Shown here one piece after another: positions 34,523 through 44,569 of a stretch of 49,838 bases of DNA; positions within the stretch are counted from its first letter, which is position 1, and every line of letters starts with the position of its first letter. A program made the translations under genes and the position numbers. This DNA is from Opitutaceae bacterium. GTDB lineage: Bacteria > Verrucomicrobiota > Verrucomicrobiia > Opitutales > Opitutaceae. Below the pieces are notes generated by a model. It had not been told where the DNA came from. It searched no databases and was given only the letters and a program-made list of their open reading frames with translations. The stretch is taken from the NCBI GenBank assembly GCA_019455245.1, contig JACFMR010000002.1:220871-270708 (forward strand), in the 5' to 3' direction.

Positions 34523-34531
34523 AGCGACATA

Positions 34532-35110
34532 ATGAAATTCTCCCTGCTCTGCCTCGCCGTGCTGACCGTGCTGCCTTTGCGCGCCGCCGAAACCGTGCGC
34601 GTGTTGATGGTCACCGGGCTTGGTGAGATCGAGGTGGAGCTGTTTTCCGCCCAAGCACCCGGGACTGTGCAAAATTTCCTGCGTTACGTGGACGGCGGTT
34701 TCTATGACGGGGGTGTTTTTCATCGCACCGTCACGCCGGATAACCAACCCGGCCAGACGATCCGCATCGAGGTCATCCAGGCCGGCACCAATCCCGCCCG
34801 CGATGCGGAGGATGGTCCGCCCATCGCGCTCGAACGCACCCGTGACACCGGCCTGCGTCACCACGACGGCGCGATCTCGATGGCGCGACTTGAGCCCGAT
34901 TCCGCCACCTCGGACTTTTTCATCTGCATCGGCGACCAGCCCGAGCTTGATTTCGACGGCCGCCGCAATCCCGACGGCCAGGGCTTTGCCGCCTTCGGTC
35001 GCGTCATCCGCGGCATGGAGGTGGTGCGCGCGATCCAGCGAGCGCCATCCCAGATGCAGAAGCTGATTCCGCCGGTCACAATTCATTCGATCCGGCGGCT
35101 GGATAAGTAG
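34532..35110 (+). CDS. Periplasmic cyclophilin-type peptidyl-prolyl isomerase
   Basis: A 192-residue cyclophilin with a signal peptide (residues 1-18, LLCLAVLTVLPLRA). The catalytic arginine is in GGVFHRTVT, and the hydrophobic pocket residues are in IQAGTNP, AISMARLEPDSATSDFFI and FAAFGRVIRGMEVV. It speeds up proline isomerisation of exported proteins. Length and motif order are normal for small bacterial cyclophilins. The gene lies close behind the GH43-like gene and may be cotranscribed. Confidence 0.93.
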   Translation: MKFSLLCLAVLTVLPLRAAETVRVLMVTGLGEIEVELFSAQAPGTVQNFLRYVDGGFYDGGVFHRTVTPDNQPGQTIRIEVIQAGTNPARDAEDGPPIALERTRDTGLRHHDGAISMARLEPDSATSDFFICIGDQPELDFDGRRNPDGQGFAAFGRVIRGMEVVRAIQRAPSQMQKLIPPVTIHSIRRLDK

Positions 35111-35149
35111 CCGTTGCCACCATTCACCCTTTTTGCCAAGGATATGATC

Positions 35150-35980
35150 ATGCTCATCGGTCGAACAGTCCAACGACTCGCCTTGCTGGTACTGGCTTTG
35201 ACGCTGGTTTCGGCGCATCTTTCTGCGCAGGCCACGATAATTTTTCTGGCGGACGATCAAGGCAATGTCGGTCGGTATGACGTGGGCACCCAGCAGGGCG
35301 CGGCTTTGGGCAGCTTGTCCGCATCGCAGTTTACACCCGATCAAGTCATAGGCCTGGCGTATGATGCGGACACCAACAGCGTGCTGCTGTTCGACCGCAA
35401 TGTGAGCACGGTTTACACCATGAATGCTGTCACCGGGGTGGCCTCGGTGTTGTTTACCACCCAGGGTGTGCAGCTGCAGGGCGGGGCCGTGTTCAACGGC
35501 TTGGTTTACGGCATTGATGAATACACCCAGACGCTGAAGGCCTATGATTTTGCCGGTGTGCCCCAGACGCTGACCGGCACTGCGCTCAGCGCCCATGTAC
35601 ACAGTCTGGCGGTGGATCCCCAAGGCGTCCGGTTGGTCTATCATGCCAGCTCGTCCGGGCTGCGGGTCATCAATCCCGACGGCACGGAGGGTGATGTGAT
35701 CCAGTCCATGACCACCACCGGATCGGAGGACATCGACTATTTCAACGGCGACTACCTGCTGGTCAATTATGGCCGTCAGGCCTATCTCTTGGATGTCGAA
35801 ACCGGAGCAACCAGCTTCTTTCTCGACAGCACCCAACTCTCCGCCATGGGGCTAACCGGTTCGATGTCTGGAGTGGCCGTGCAAATTGCGGCGGTGCCGG
35901 AGCCGGCCACTTGGGTTTTGCTGCTCACGGGATTGGCTGTGGTGGCCGTGACAATTGTCCGCCAACGTCGTCGGCCCTAG
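35150..35980 (+). CDS. PEP-CTERM sorting domain protein
   Basis: A 276-residue exported protein. ATG 35150 has AAGGA (35138-35142) 7 bases upstream; ATG 35144 and a TTG at 35114 are less likely. Residues 1-27 are a signal peptide ending LSAQA. The body (30-245) is a beta-rich, propeller-like domain with repeats such as [18 protein letters not shown] and [17 protein letters not shown]. Residues 249-276 are a PEP-CTERM signal: VPEPATW, a hydrophobic helix and RQRRRP. Such proteins are cut and sorted by exosortase, linked to exopolysaccharide; no exosortase gene is in this window. Confidence 0.92.
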   Translation: MLIGRTVQRLALLVLALTLVSAHLSAQATIIFLADDQGNVGRYDVGTQQGAALGSLSASQFTPDQVIGLAYDADTNSVLLFDRNVSTVYTMNAVTGVASVLFTTQGVQLQGGAVFNGLVYGIDEYTQTLKAYDFAGVPQTLTGTALSAHVHSLAVDPQGVRLVYHASSSGLRVINPDGTEGDVIQSMTTTGSEDIDYFNGDYLLVNYGRQAYLLDVETGATSFFLDSTQLSAMGLTGSMSGVAVQIAAVPEPATWVLLLTGLAVVAVTIVRQRRRP

Positions 35981-36034
35981 CGCCGTTTGTCCGTTGCGCA
36001 AAACGGGCGGCTGCATTCTGTTGGTCGCCCGATC

Positions 36035-36787
36035 ATGTCCCATCGCGCACCCGTTTCCGCCCTTGCCGCCGGCCGGTCCGACGGCTCCCCGGTGTTTCGC
36101 GCCCGCGGGGTGACCAAGGTTTACGGCGCGGGCGAAGCGGCGGTGCACGCCCTGGCCGGGGTGGATCTGGATTGTCATGCCGGCGAGTTTCTCGTGGTGC
36201 TCGGCGCCTCCGGCAGCGGCAAGTCCACGCTGCTGAATCTGCTGGGCGGACTCGATACGCCGACCGCGGGTTCGCTGCGTTATCAGGATTGGGATCTGGC
36301 CGGGGCCGACGAGGCGCGCCTCACGCAATACCGCCGGCTGGCCGTGGGTTTCGTGTTCCAGTTCTACAACCTCATTCCCAGCCTGACCGCGCGCGAAAAC
36401 GTCGCGCTCATCACCGAGATTGCCCCGCACCCGATGGTGCCCGAGGAGGCGCTGCATCTCGTCGGCCTGGGGGAGCGCATGGATCATTTTCCCGCCCAAC
36501 TTTCCGGTGGTGAACAACAGCGCGTGGCCATCGCCCGCGCCATCGCCAAGCGTCCCGCCGTGCTGCTGTGCGACGAGCCCACCGGCGCCCTCGACATTAG
36601 GACGGGCATCACGGTCATGGAGGCCATCGAGCGCATCAACCGCGAGCTCGGCACCCTCACGGTCGTCATCACCCACAACGCCGTGATCGCCGACATCGCG
36701 GACCGCGTGCTGACGTTGTCCGACGGCCACATCACCGGCGAGCATCGCAACGCCGCGCGCGCCGCCGTCGCCAGCCTCAGCTGGTAA
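36035..36787 (+). CDS. ABC transporter ATP-binding protein (LolD/MacB type)
   Basis: A 250-residue ATPase starting at ATG 36035 ([13 protein letters not shown]); the frame is open 16 codons further but into non-family sequence. Walker A is GASGSGKST (57-65), the Q-loop is in [17 protein letters not shown], the signature is [14 protein letters not shown] and Walker B is [13 protein letters not shown], with His in VVITHN as the switch. The LolD/MacB group powers FtsX-type permeases that move lipoproteins or peptides rather than small solutes. It is 14 bases from the permease gene. Confidence 0.93.
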   Translation: MSHRAPVSALAAGRSDGSPVFRARGVTKVYGAGEAAVHALAGVDLDCHAGEFLVVLGASGSGKSTLLNLLGGLDTPTAGSLRYQDWDLAGADEARLTQYRRLAVGFVFQFYNLIPSLTARENVALITEIAPHPMVPEEALHLVGLGERMDHFPAQLSGGEQQRVAIARAIAKRPAVLLCDEPTGALDIRTGITVMEAIERINRELGTLTVVITHNAVIADIADRVLTLSDGHITGEHRNAARAAVASLSW

Positions 36788-36801
36788 TCATATCAACCGT
36801 C

Positions 36802-39168
36802 ATGGCGTTGCTCGACCGCAAACTCCGGCGCGACCTTTTCGGTCTCAAGTCGCAGGCCCTTGCGGTCGCGCTCGTGATGGCCTGCGGCCTCACGATGATG
36901 ATCATGACGCGCAGCCTGATCCTCTCGCTGGAATCAACGCGTGACGCCTATTACCGCGATCACCGGTTTGCCGATGTGTTTGCGAAACTCAAACGTGCGC
37001 CCGATGTCACCGCCACCGAACTCGCGGCCATCCCGGGGGTGGCCGCCGTGCAAAGCGGCATCGCGCTGTCGGCGCGGCTGGACCTGCCCGGCATGCTGCA
37101 ACCGGCCACGGGACTCTTTCTTTCGCTGCCCGAATACGGTGCGCCGGTACTGAACCGGCTGTATCTGCGGCGCGGGCACATTCCCGAAGGGCGCGGCGCC
37201 CCCGGTCAGGTTCTGGTGGGCGAGGCCTTTGCCGAGGCGCACGGCCTGCAGCCGGGCGACGAACTGGCCGCGGTGCTTTACGGCCGGAGACAGACCTTGC
37301 GCATCGCCGGCATCGTGCTCTCGCCCGAGTTTATTTTCGAGGCACCGCCGGGAGCGGCCCTGCCCGACAACCGCAGCTACGGTGTGTTCTGGATGCCCTA
37401 TCGGGAGCTGGCCGCCGCGGCCAACATGGACGGCGCGTTCAACCAGGTCGCACTGGCCCTGTCGCCGGGCGTGCGCGAGGAGGCCGTGATTGCGGCGGTC
37501 GACCGGGTGTTGGAGCCCTACGGTGGCCGCGGGGCCTACGGCCGTGAGTCCCACACGTCGCACACCCGGCTGCGGGATGAGGTGCGCGTGCTGCAGGGCC
37601 TGTCGGTCGGATTTCCACTCGTTTTTCTCAGCGTGGCGGCGTTCATGACCAACGCCGTCATGCGCCGGCAGATCGCCCTGCAGCGCGAACAGATCGCGAT
37701 TCTCAAGGCCTTCGGTTTCGCCAACCGCGAAATCGGCCTGCACTACCTCAAGTTTGCGCTGATCATTGTGATTGTCGGCACCGTGCTGGGGGTGGTGGGC
37801 GGCATTCTCCTGGGTCACCGGCTGGTGGAAATGTATCACCTGTTTTTCCGCTTTCCGTTGCTGGAGTTTCGTCTGGCGCGCGGCGTGCTGTTGGCCGCCG
37901 CGCTGGTCAGTGCCGGCGCGGCTTTCATCGGCGTCTGGGGCGCGGTGCGGGCGGCCGTCCGCCTGCCGCCCGCGGAAGCGATGCGGCCCGAGCCGCCGAC
38001 GAGTTTTAGGCCCGCATTTTTCGAACGGGTCGGCTTCGGCCGGCGTTTGTCCGCCACCCTGCGCATGGCGCTGCGCAACATCGAGCGCCGGCCGTTCCGT
38101 TCGGTGCTCACCTGCATCGCTCTGGCGCTGGCCACGGGCATCTTGGTTGTGCCCAGCGCGTTTCGCGACGGCATCAACCATGTGCTCGATTACCAGTGGG
38201 ACCTGGTGCAGCGCCACACCGTCACCGTTTCGCTGATCGAGCCCGGTCCGCCGCAGGCGCTGGCTGATCTGCGGCAGCTGCCCGGCGTCGTCCTGGCCGA
38301 GCCGGTGCGCGGCGCCCCCGCCGAATTGCGGGCCGGCAACCGCTCGCGCCGGCTCACCGTCGTGGGCCTGCCCGCCCGGGCCGAACTCAACCGGGTGCTC
38401 GACGCGCGGGATCGCCAGCTCGTGCTGCCCCCGCACGGCATCGTGCTTTCCGCCAAACTCGCCGAGGTGCTGGGCGTGCGCGCGGGCGACACGCTCAATT
38501 TGCGCCTGCTCGAGGGCCGGCGGTCGCGGCACACCGTGCGCGTGGCCGCCCTCGCCGAGGATTTTGCCGGCACCGCCGCCTACATGGAAATTGACGCCCT
38601 CAACCGCCTGCTCGGCGAGGGCGACCGCATCACCGGCGCGCATCTGACCGTGGCTGCGGGCCGGTGGGACGATTTTCTCCGCGCCGCGCGCGAAACCTCG
38701 CGCACCGGCGGTGTTGTCATCAAAAAATCGATACGCGAGGGCTTCCGCAAGACCACCGCCGCCAGCATCGGCCTGATCCAGCAGATCTATCTCACCTTCG
38801 CCACCGTCGTGGCCGCCGGCATCATCTACAACAGTGCGCGCATCGCGCTTTCCGAGCGCCAGCGGGAACTCGCCACGCTGCGGGTGATCGGTTTCACGCA
38901 GGGCGAGGTCGGGGCGGTGCTCGTCGGCGAACTGGTGATCCTCACCCTTGCCGCCCTGCCCTTCGGGTTGCTGATCGGCTCGGGGCTGGCCGGCGGCATT
39001 TTGCAGACGGTCAACACCGAGTTCGTCCGGCTGCCGCTGATCCTCACGCCGGCCAACTACGCGTTTGCGGTGCTGGTCGTGGCTGTGGCATCTCTCGGCT
39101 CCGCCGTCCTCGCCTGTCGCAAACTCAACCAGCTCGATCTGGTCGGCGTGCTCAAGGCGCGCGATTGA
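36802..39168 (+). CDS. ABC transporter permease with two FtsX-like domains
   Basis: A 788-residue permease. One helix at about 12-40 is followed by a periplasmic region (40-265), three helices (about 268-290, 318-338, 361-381), one helix (434-453), a second periplasmic region and three final helices (about 662-683, 703-732, 752-772), a duplicated FtsX layout. SLTLIE-type beta regions and VLLGVRAGD-like blocks fill the periplasmic parts. Proteins of this kind use ATP to pull substrates through the periplasm by mechanotransmission. It is flanked by its ATPase and adaptor genes, with a 7-base gap to the adaptor. Confidence 0.92.
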   Translation: MALLDRKLRRDLFGLKSQALAVALVMACGLTMMIMTRSLILSLESTRDAYYRDHRFADVFAKLKRAPDVTATELAAIPGVAAVQSGIALSARLDLPGMLQPATGLFLSLPEYGAPVLNRLYLRRGHIPEGRGAPGQVLVGEAFAEAHGLQPGDELAAVLYGRRQTLRIAGIVLSPEFIFEAPPGAALPDNRSYGVFWMPYRELAAAANMDGAFNQVALALSPGVREEAVIAAVDRVLEPYGGRGAYGRESHTSHTRLRDEVRVLQGLSVGFPLVFLSVAAFMTNAVMRRQIALQREQIAILKAFGFANREIGLHYLKFALIIVIVGTVLGVVGGILLGHRLVEMYHLFFRFPLLEFRLARGVLLAAALVSAGAAFIGVWGAVRAAVRLPPAEAMRPEPPTSFRPAFFERVGFGRRLSATLRMALRNIERRPFRSVLTCIALALATGILVVPSAFRDGINHVLDYQWDLVQRHTVTVSLIEPGPPQALADLRQLPGVVLAEPVRGAPAELRAGNRSRRLTVVGLPARAELNRVLDARDRQLVLPPHGIVLSAKLAEVLGVRAGDTLNLRLLEGRRSRHTVRVAALAEDFAGTAAYMEIDALNRLLGEGDRITGAHLTVAAGRWDDFLRAARETSRTGGVVIKKSIREGFRKTTAASIGLIQQIYLTFATVVAAGIIYNSARIALSERQRELATLRVIGFTQGEVGAVLVGELVILTLAALPFGLLIGSGLAGGILQTVNTEFVRLPLILTPANYAFAVLVVAVASLGSAVLACRKLNQLDLVGVLKARD

Positions 39169-39175
39169 CTTTACC

Positions 39176-40453
39176 ATGAATCCTCCGCCTTCCCCACCCT
39201 CCCCGCCCGCCAACGGTGCTGCGTCGCCCCCGGCGGAACGCCGGCGCTGGACGCGGCGGCTGCCCTGGCTGGGCGGCGGCCTGTTGCTGGCGCTCATCGT
39301 GGTCGGATTGTGGCCGCAGCCCGAACCGGTGGAGGTCGGCTTGGTGACGCGCGGTCCGATCGCGCTCACCGTGGAGGAGGAAGGCATGACCCGCGTGAAA
39401 AACCGTTACGTCATTTCCAGCCCGGTGGGCGGTCTGTTGCGCCGCATCGACTGGAAACCCGGCGCCGAGGTGGTGGCCGGCGAAACCGTGGTGGCCGTGC
39501 TCGACACCCGCGGCGCGGATTTGCTCGATGCCCGCGGCCAGGCGCAGGCCGAGGCGCAGGTCCAGGCCGCCGCTGCCGCGCGCGATCTGGCCGGCGCGCA
39601 ACAGGAGAGCGCCGCCGCCACGGCCCGGCTGGCCCGCACCGAATTCGAACGCATGACGCGCCTGTTCGCCGCCGGATCGGTTTCGCAACAGGAGCTGGAT
39701 GCCGCCGCCTTGCGTGACACCGGCGCGGAGCAGGCCACCCGCGCCGCGGGCTTTGCCCTGCAGGTGGCCGAGTTTGAATTGCAACAGGCCCGGGCGGTCC
39801 TGTTGCGCGGATCGGCCGATGGCGGGGCCAATGCGGGGCCGCTGATCATCACCTCGCCCGTGAGCGGCCGCATCCTGCGGGTTTTCCAGGAGAGCGAACG
39901 CGTGGTGCCCGCCGGTCATGCGTTGGTGGAGGTCGGTGATCCCGCCGACCTCGAGGCGCGCATCGAGGTGCTTTCCCGCGATGCCGTGGGCATCCGAGCG
40001 GGCGCGCGCGTTGAGTTGGTCAGATGGGGCGGTGAACAGCCGCTGCAGGGCCGCGTGCGGCTGGTGGAGCCCTCCGCATTCACCAAAATTTCCGCGCTCG
40101 GCGTCGAGGAGCAACGCGTGAATGTCATCGTCGACTTCATCGATCCCCTTGAGCTCCGGCCCACGCTGGGTGACGCCTACCGCGTCGAGGCCCGCATTGT
40201 GACGTGGGAGTCCGCGGATGAGTTGCGCGCGCCGGCCGGGGCGCTCTTTCAGCGCGGATCGTCCTGGCAAACCTACGTGATCGCCAACGGCCGGGCCAGG
40301 TTGAGCCCCGTCGATGCCGGGCCGGGCAACGCGCAATTCAGCGTCATTCGTGCCGGTTTGCAGGCCGGCGACCGGCTGGTGGTTTATCCCGGCGACAAAA
40401 TCACGGACGGGGTGCGCGTGCGCCCGATCACGGTTGCGGCCGACGGCGGCTGA
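39176..40453 (+). CDS. HlyD/MacA-type periplasmic adaptor subunit
   Basis: A 425-residue membrane fusion protein. After a Pro-rich cytoplasmic head (MNPPPSPPSPPANGAASPP) comes one membrane helix (about 30-47). A biotinyl-lipoyl-like half-domain follows (VISSPVGGLLRRIDWKPGAE), then a long coiled coil (about 115-205, QAQAEAQVQAAAAARDLAGA and on), the second half (ITSPVSGRILRVFQESERVV) and beta-barrel and membrane-proximal domains. It would link the FtsX permease to an outer-membrane exit, although no TolC-like gene is visible here. ATG 39176 is chosen over a frame open further upstream in the permease. Confidence 0.92.
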   Translation: MNPPPSPPSPPANGAASPPAERRRWTRRLPWLGGGLLLALIVVGLWPQPEPVEVGLVTRGPIALTVEEEGMTRVKNRYVISSPVGGLLRRIDWKPGAEVVAGETVVAVLDTRGADLLDARGQAQAEAQVQAAAAARDLAGAQQESAAATARLARTEFERMTRLFAAGSVSQQELDAAALRDTGAEQATRAAGFALQVAEFELQQARAVLLRGSADGGANAGPLIITSPVSGRILRVFQESERVVPAGHALVEVGDPADLEARIEVLSRDAVGIRAGARVELVRWGGEQPLQGRVRLVEPSAFTKISALGVEEQRVNVIVDFIDPLELRPTLGDAYRVEARIVTWESADELRAPAGALFQRGSSWQTYVIANGRARLSPVDAGPGNAQFSVIRAGLQAGDRLVVYPGDKITDGVRVRPITVAADGG

Positions 40454-40497
40454 TTTATTTTTTTGCCTTTGGCGGGGCGCAGCGTTGCCTGCGGGGC

Positions 40498-41853
40498 ATG
40501 ACGCCCACGCCCGACACGATTGCCGCGCCCGCGACGCCTTCCGGCACCGCGGCGATCGCCTTGCTGCGTATCAGCGGACCAGATACTGGAAACATCGCGC
40601 GGGCGCTGACCGGCGGCCTGCCCGGGCCGCGTCAGGCGCAGCGGGCGGATTATCGGGACCTTGCGGGGCGGCTGGTTGACGATGTGCTGCTCACCTTTTT
40701 CCGCGGGCCGGCCTCGTACACCGGCGAGGACACGCTGGAGATTTCCTGCCACGGCAACCCCTACATTGTGCAGCGCATCTTCGAGGATTTGCTGCAACGG
40801 GGTTGCCGCGCCGCCGGACCGGGTGAGTTTACCCAGCGCGCCTTTCTCAACGGGCGCATGGACCTGAGCCAGGCCGAGGCGGTGATGGATTTGATTCATG
40901 CCCGCGGCGAACGCGCCCTGCAGGCCGCCAACCAGCAGCTGCGCGGGGCTTTGGGGCGCAAAATGTCCGGTCTGATCGAGGGGCTTTTGGGCAGCTTGGC
41001 GCGAATCGAGGCGTATATCGATTTTCCTGACGAGGATCTGCCCCCTGAGGACCGCAAACTGCTGGACAGCGAACTGAGTCGGCTGCAGCAGGAAACACAA
41101 AAACTGTTAACCACCAGTCATTACGGAAATATTTTACGCGACGGTCTGAAGGTTGTCATCCTGGGGCAACCCAATGTGGGCAAGAGTTCGTTGCTCAACC
41201 GATTGGTGGGGCACGACCGGGCCTTGGTCAGTGCTGAGCCCGGCACGACACGGGACTACTTGGAGGAACGTATCCTGTTGGGAGATCATTGCTTGCGTTT
41301 GATTGATACCGCGGGGCTCAACCTGACGCCGGCGCCGATTGAGCAACTGGGGATCGAGAAGTCCATGGAGCGTTTGCAGGAGGCAGACCTTGTCCTGCTC
41401 GTTTTGGACGCGTCTGTTCCCCCACCCCGGTTTGCCGACGGCGTCCGACAAAACCTCACGCCGGCCAACACGCTGGTGGTTCTTAACAAAGCCGATCTCC
41501 CCCCTGCCCCTTCGTCGGCATCGGCATTTGCTGAGTTTGAATCAGTTGCCACCTCGGCCACAACTGGCGTGGGTCTCGAGACTCTGTCGGCCGCCCTGTC
41601 GCGGCGCGCGGCGGCGTTCCACGTGGAACTGGGCGAAGATCTGATCGCCATCAACGCCCGGCATGCGGATGCCTTGGGTCGGGCCCAAGCCAGTTTGATC
41701 AGGGCCATCGAACAGTTGGAAGCCAATGATCCGACGGAATTGATCGCCCACGAATTGCGTGAAGTTCTGGCTGCTTACGGGGAGATTGCCGGCAAGATCG
41801 ACAACGAACGGATGCTGGATCATCTCTTCGCGACCTTTTGCATCGGAAAGTAA
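40498..41853 (+). CDS. mnmE: tRNA modification GTPase MnmE
   Basis: A 451-residue GTPase that, with MnmG, installs (carboxymethyl)aminomethyl groups at tRNA wobble U34. The N-terminal folate-binding domain begins TIAAPATPSGTAAIALLRIS. GEFTQRAFLNGRMDLSQAEA is the conserved hinge. The G domain (about 216-378) has the P-loop GQPNVGKSS (223-231), TTRDY (switch I) and DTAG (270-273), and NKADLP as the G4 motif. The C-terminus ends FCIGK with Cys448, the conserved catalytic tail. Start ATG 40498 lies 44 bases after the adaptor gene. The mnmG gene follows 16 bases downstream. Confidence 0.97.
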   Translation: MTPTPDTIAAPATPSGTAAIALLRISGPDTGNIARALTGGLPGPRQAQRADYRDLAGRLVDDVLLTFFRGPASYTGEDTLEISCHGNPYIVQRIFEDLLQRGCRAAGPGEFTQRAFLNGRMDLSQAEAVMDLIHARGERALQAANQQLRGALGRKMSGLIEGLLGSLARIEAYIDFPDEDLPPEDRKLLDSELSRLQQETQKLLTTSHYGNILRDGLKVVILGQPNVGKSSLLNRLVGHDRALVSAEPGTTRDYLEERILLGDHCLRLIDTAGLNLTPAPIEQLGIEKSMERLQEADLVLLVLDASVPPPRFADGVRQNLTPANTLVVLNKADLPPAPSSASAFAEFESVATSATTGVGLETLSAALSRRAAAFHVELGEDLIAINARHADALGRAQASLIRAIEQLEANDPTELIAHELREVLAAYGEIAGKIDNERMLDHLFATFCIGK

Positions 41854-41869
41854 AAATCACTGAATAACA

Positions 41870-43744
41870 ATGGCTTGCAGTAGTATTACTTACGATGTGA
41901 TTGTTTGTGGCGCCGGTCACGCGGGCACCGAGGCGGCATTGGCGGCTGCGCGCATGGGGGCCTCCACCCTGCTCCTCACCGGCAATATCGACACCATCGC
42001 CCAGATGAGTTGCAACCCCGCGATCGGCGGCCAGGCCAAGGGTCAGATTGTGCGCGAGATCGATGCACTGGGCGGCGAGATGGCGATCAACACCGATGTT
42101 ACCGGCATTCAGTTTCGCCTGCTCAACGAATCCAAGGGTCCGGCGGTGCAATCCCCTCGCGCGCAATGCGACAAGAAGGCCTATCAATTCCGGCTTAAGC
42201 ACACCTTGGAGCTGCAGCCCAATCTGCGCATCTTCCAAGCCACGGTCACCGGCCTGATCTTTTCCGGCGATCACGTCACGGGCGTCCGGACCAATCTGGA
42301 CCTTGAATTTAACGGCAAGACGGTGGTGGTGACGACCGGCACGTTTTTGCGCGGTTTGATGCACATCGGCCAAAACAAAAACGAAGGCGGCCGGATGGGC
42401 GATTTCACGGCCAAAACGCTGTCGGCCAGTTTTGTTGAAGCCGGGATTGAACTGCAGCGCCTCAAGACCGGTACACCGCCACGCTTGCTGGGCCGCAGCT
42501 TGGATTTCAGTAAAATGCAGGAACAGCGCGGCGACGCTGATCCGACCTTTTTCGCCTTTCACGACACCCGCGATGACGAAGAGATGTTCCACGTGGAACA
42601 AACCGGCGAACAACGTCTGGGCTGGCCGCCTGGCACGGCGCAGGTTTCGTGCTGGATGACTTACACGACGCCGGAAACCGCCCAGATCGTGCGGGATAAT
42701 CTCCATCAATCCGCGCTCTATGGCGGCGAGATTACCGGGGTTGGGCCGCGGTATTGTCCCAGCATCGAGGACAAATTCGTGCGTTTCGCCGACAAACCGC
42801 GCCACTTGCTGTTCTTGGAGCCGGAAGGCCGGTCTACGAATGAGTATTACGTCAACGGGCTCTCCACGAGCCTGCCATTCAACGTGCAACTGGCCATGGT
42901 GCGCAGTGTGCCGGGCTTGGAGCATGCCGAGCTGTTGCGGCCGGCCTACGCGGTGGAGTACGATTTTGCGCCCCCCACGCAATTGTATCCCAGCCTCGAA
43001 TCCAAGCGGGTGGGGAATCTCTTTTTTGCCGGCCAGATCAACGGCACCTCGGGCTACGAGGAGGCGGCTTGCCAGGGATTGATCGCCGGCGTGAATGCCG
43101 TGCACAAGGTGAGGGGAGAGGCTCCGCTGATCATCCAGCGGCACGAGGGTTATATCGGTGTCTTGATCGACGACCTTGTGACGAAGGGCACCAATGAACC
43201 TTACCGCATGTTTACCAGCCGCGCCGAGCACCGGCTGCTATTCAATCACGGCAGTGCCGAATTGCGCCTGCTGCAGCACGCCAAGGATCACAATTTGCTC
43301 ACGGCCAGCAGAATAAAGCGTGTCGAGGACAAGCTGAACACGGTCCTGCATTGGATAGATAAGCTCGAATCGGAGCGCTCCCAAGGCAAGACGTGGGGCG
43401 AATTGCTGCGGCGGGGCGAGAGCATGGATATTCTGCCCGCGGAGTTTCAAACGCTGAGCCGACCAGTCCGTGAGGAAATTTCCTATCGAGTTCGTTATCA
43501 AGGCTATCTCCAACGAGAGCAGCGTCAGATCGAACGCTGGGCGCATATTGAAAAAATCACCATTCCTAAAGGGACTGACTATTTGAACATCAAGGGTTTG
43601 CGTAAGGAAAGCGCCCTAAAATTGGCGGAGTTCAAGCCCTACACCTTGGGGCAGGCCAGTCGGATCAGCGGGGTGAACCCGGCGGATATCAGCGTGTTGA
43701 TGATTCAGCTTTCCGGCCGAACCGGACGCTCCGCTGGCGCGTAG
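41870..43744 (+). CDS. mnmG: tRNA uridine-5-carboxymethylaminomethyl(34) synthesis enzyme MnmG
   Basis: A 624-residue FAD enzyme acting with MnmE on tRNA wobble uridine. FAD is bound at [20 protein letters not shown] (8-27). [20 protein letters not shown] and [20 protein letters not shown] are GidA family signatures, as are [20 protein letters not shown] and [24 protein letters not shown] is the C-terminal FAD segment, and the last 200 residues form the helical MnmE/tRNA-binding domain. Length is normal. It forms an operon with mnmE; the following gap (43745-43855) has only a weak CGACCG/CGGTCG hairpin without a T-tract. Confidence 0.97.
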   Translation: MACSSITYDVIVCGAGHAGTEAALAAARMGASTLLLTGNIDTIAQMSCNPAIGGQAKGQIVREIDALGGEMAINTDVTGIQFRLLNESKGPAVQSPRAQCDKKAYQFRLKHTLELQPNLRIFQATVTGLIFSGDHVTGVRTNLDLEFNGKTVVVTTGTFLRGLMHIGQNKNEGGRMGDFTAKTLSASFVEAGIELQRLKTGTPPRLLGRSLDFSKMQEQRGDADPTFFAFHDTRDDEEMFHVEQTGEQRLGWPPGTAQVSCWMTYTTPETAQIVRDNLHQSALYGGEITGVGPRYCPSIEDKFVRFADKPRHLLFLEPEGRSTNEYYVNGLSTSLPFNVQLAMVRSVPGLEHAELLRPAYAVEYDFAPPTQLYPSLESKRVGNLFFAGQINGTSGYEEAACQGLIAGVNAVHKVRGEAPLIIQRHEGYIGVLIDDLVTKGTNEPYRMFTSRAEHRLLFNHGSAELRLLQHAKDHNLLTASRIKRVEDKLNTVLHWIDKLESERSQGKTWGELLRRGESMDILPAEFQTLSRPVREEISYRVRYQGYLQREQRQIERWAHIEKITIPKGTDYLNIKGLRKESALKLAEFKPYTLGQASRISGVNPADISVLMIQLSGRTGRSAGA

Positions 43745-43855
43745 TGAGGCAGGGCAGGGGTCGACGACCGCGGCGGTCGGGGTTGTAACATTTGTGAAAC
43801 GCCACCGAAATTCACTCGTCCGGCACCCATGCGTGACCTAATTTGCGCTCATTCC

Positions 43856-44569
43856 ATGGACAAGAAGCCGCACAAGATCCTCGTGGTGGATGATGAGCCG
43901 GATGTCACCGATCTCCTGGCCTATGCACTCCGCGCCAAGGGCTACGCGGTGGAAACCGTCAACAATCCCAACGCGAGCATCGGACTGGCCCGCACCTATG
44001 TGCCCGATCTGGTGATTCTGGATGTGATGATGCCGGAACTGAACGGCATTCAGATCTGCCGGATGTTGCGGGTGGACCCTGCGCTCAAGCGCGTGCCCAT
44101 CATCTTTCTCACCGCCAAGGCCGAGGAAAACGACCGTATCCAGGGCTTGGAAAGCGGAGCGGACGATTATATTTGCAAACCGTTTAGCACCAAAGAATTG
44201 ATTCTTAGGGTGCAGTCGATTCTACGCCGCACAACCGAGGATGCGGTGGCGGCCCCGAAGCAGTTGCAGATCGGCGGCATCGCCATCGACAGCGAGCGCC
44301 ACGAGGTGACCCTGCACGGCAAACCGGTCGAGCTGACCGCCACGGAGTTCAAACTCCTGCGCCTGTTGATGGAGCGGCGGGGCAGGGTGCAGACCCGCGA
44401 GCACCTGCTGATCAACGTCTGGAACTACGAGACCGAGATCGAAACGCGCACGGTTGATACTCATGTGCGCCGCCTGCGGGAGAAACTCGGCGACCAAGCC
44501 GATTGGATCGAGACGATCCGCGGGGTGGGGTATCGCATGGCCGAGACGAAAGCGGCGCGTGGTTCATGA
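43856..44569 (+). CDS. OmpR/PhoB-type response regulator
   Basis: A 237-residue regulator. The receiver domain starts HKILVVDDEPDVTDLLAYAL; Asp56 in LVILDVMMPE is the phosphorylation site, with Thr in FLTAKAEE and Lys in YICKPFS completing the active site. Residues about 135-230 are a winged helix (LTATEFKLLRLLMERRGRVQ, then TVDTHVRRLREKLG and IRGVGYRM). ATG 43856 (MDKKPHKILVV) is preferred; ATG 43829 would add nine residues. Its stop overlaps the kinase start (ATGA), so regulator and kinase are coupled. The pair resembles PhoB/PhoR of phosphate control, but no Pho box was found. Confidence 0.93.
   Translation: MDKKPHKILVVDDEPDVTDLLAYALRAKGYAVETVNNPNASIGLARTYVPDLVILDVMMPELNGIQICRMLRVDPALKRVPIIFLTAKAEENDRIQGLESGADDYICKPFSTKELILRVQSILRRTTEDAVAAPKQLQIGGIAIDSERHEVTLHGKPVELTATEFKLLRLLMERRGRVQTREHLLINVWNYETEIETRTVDTHVRRLREKLGDQADWIETIRGVGYRMAETKAARGS

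Noticed and set aside
43783..43799. TTGTAACA/TTGTGAAA direct repeat before the response regulator, considered as a Pho box
   Set aside because: The period is 9 bases and not 11, and the half-sites do not match CTGTCAT. It is probably chance.
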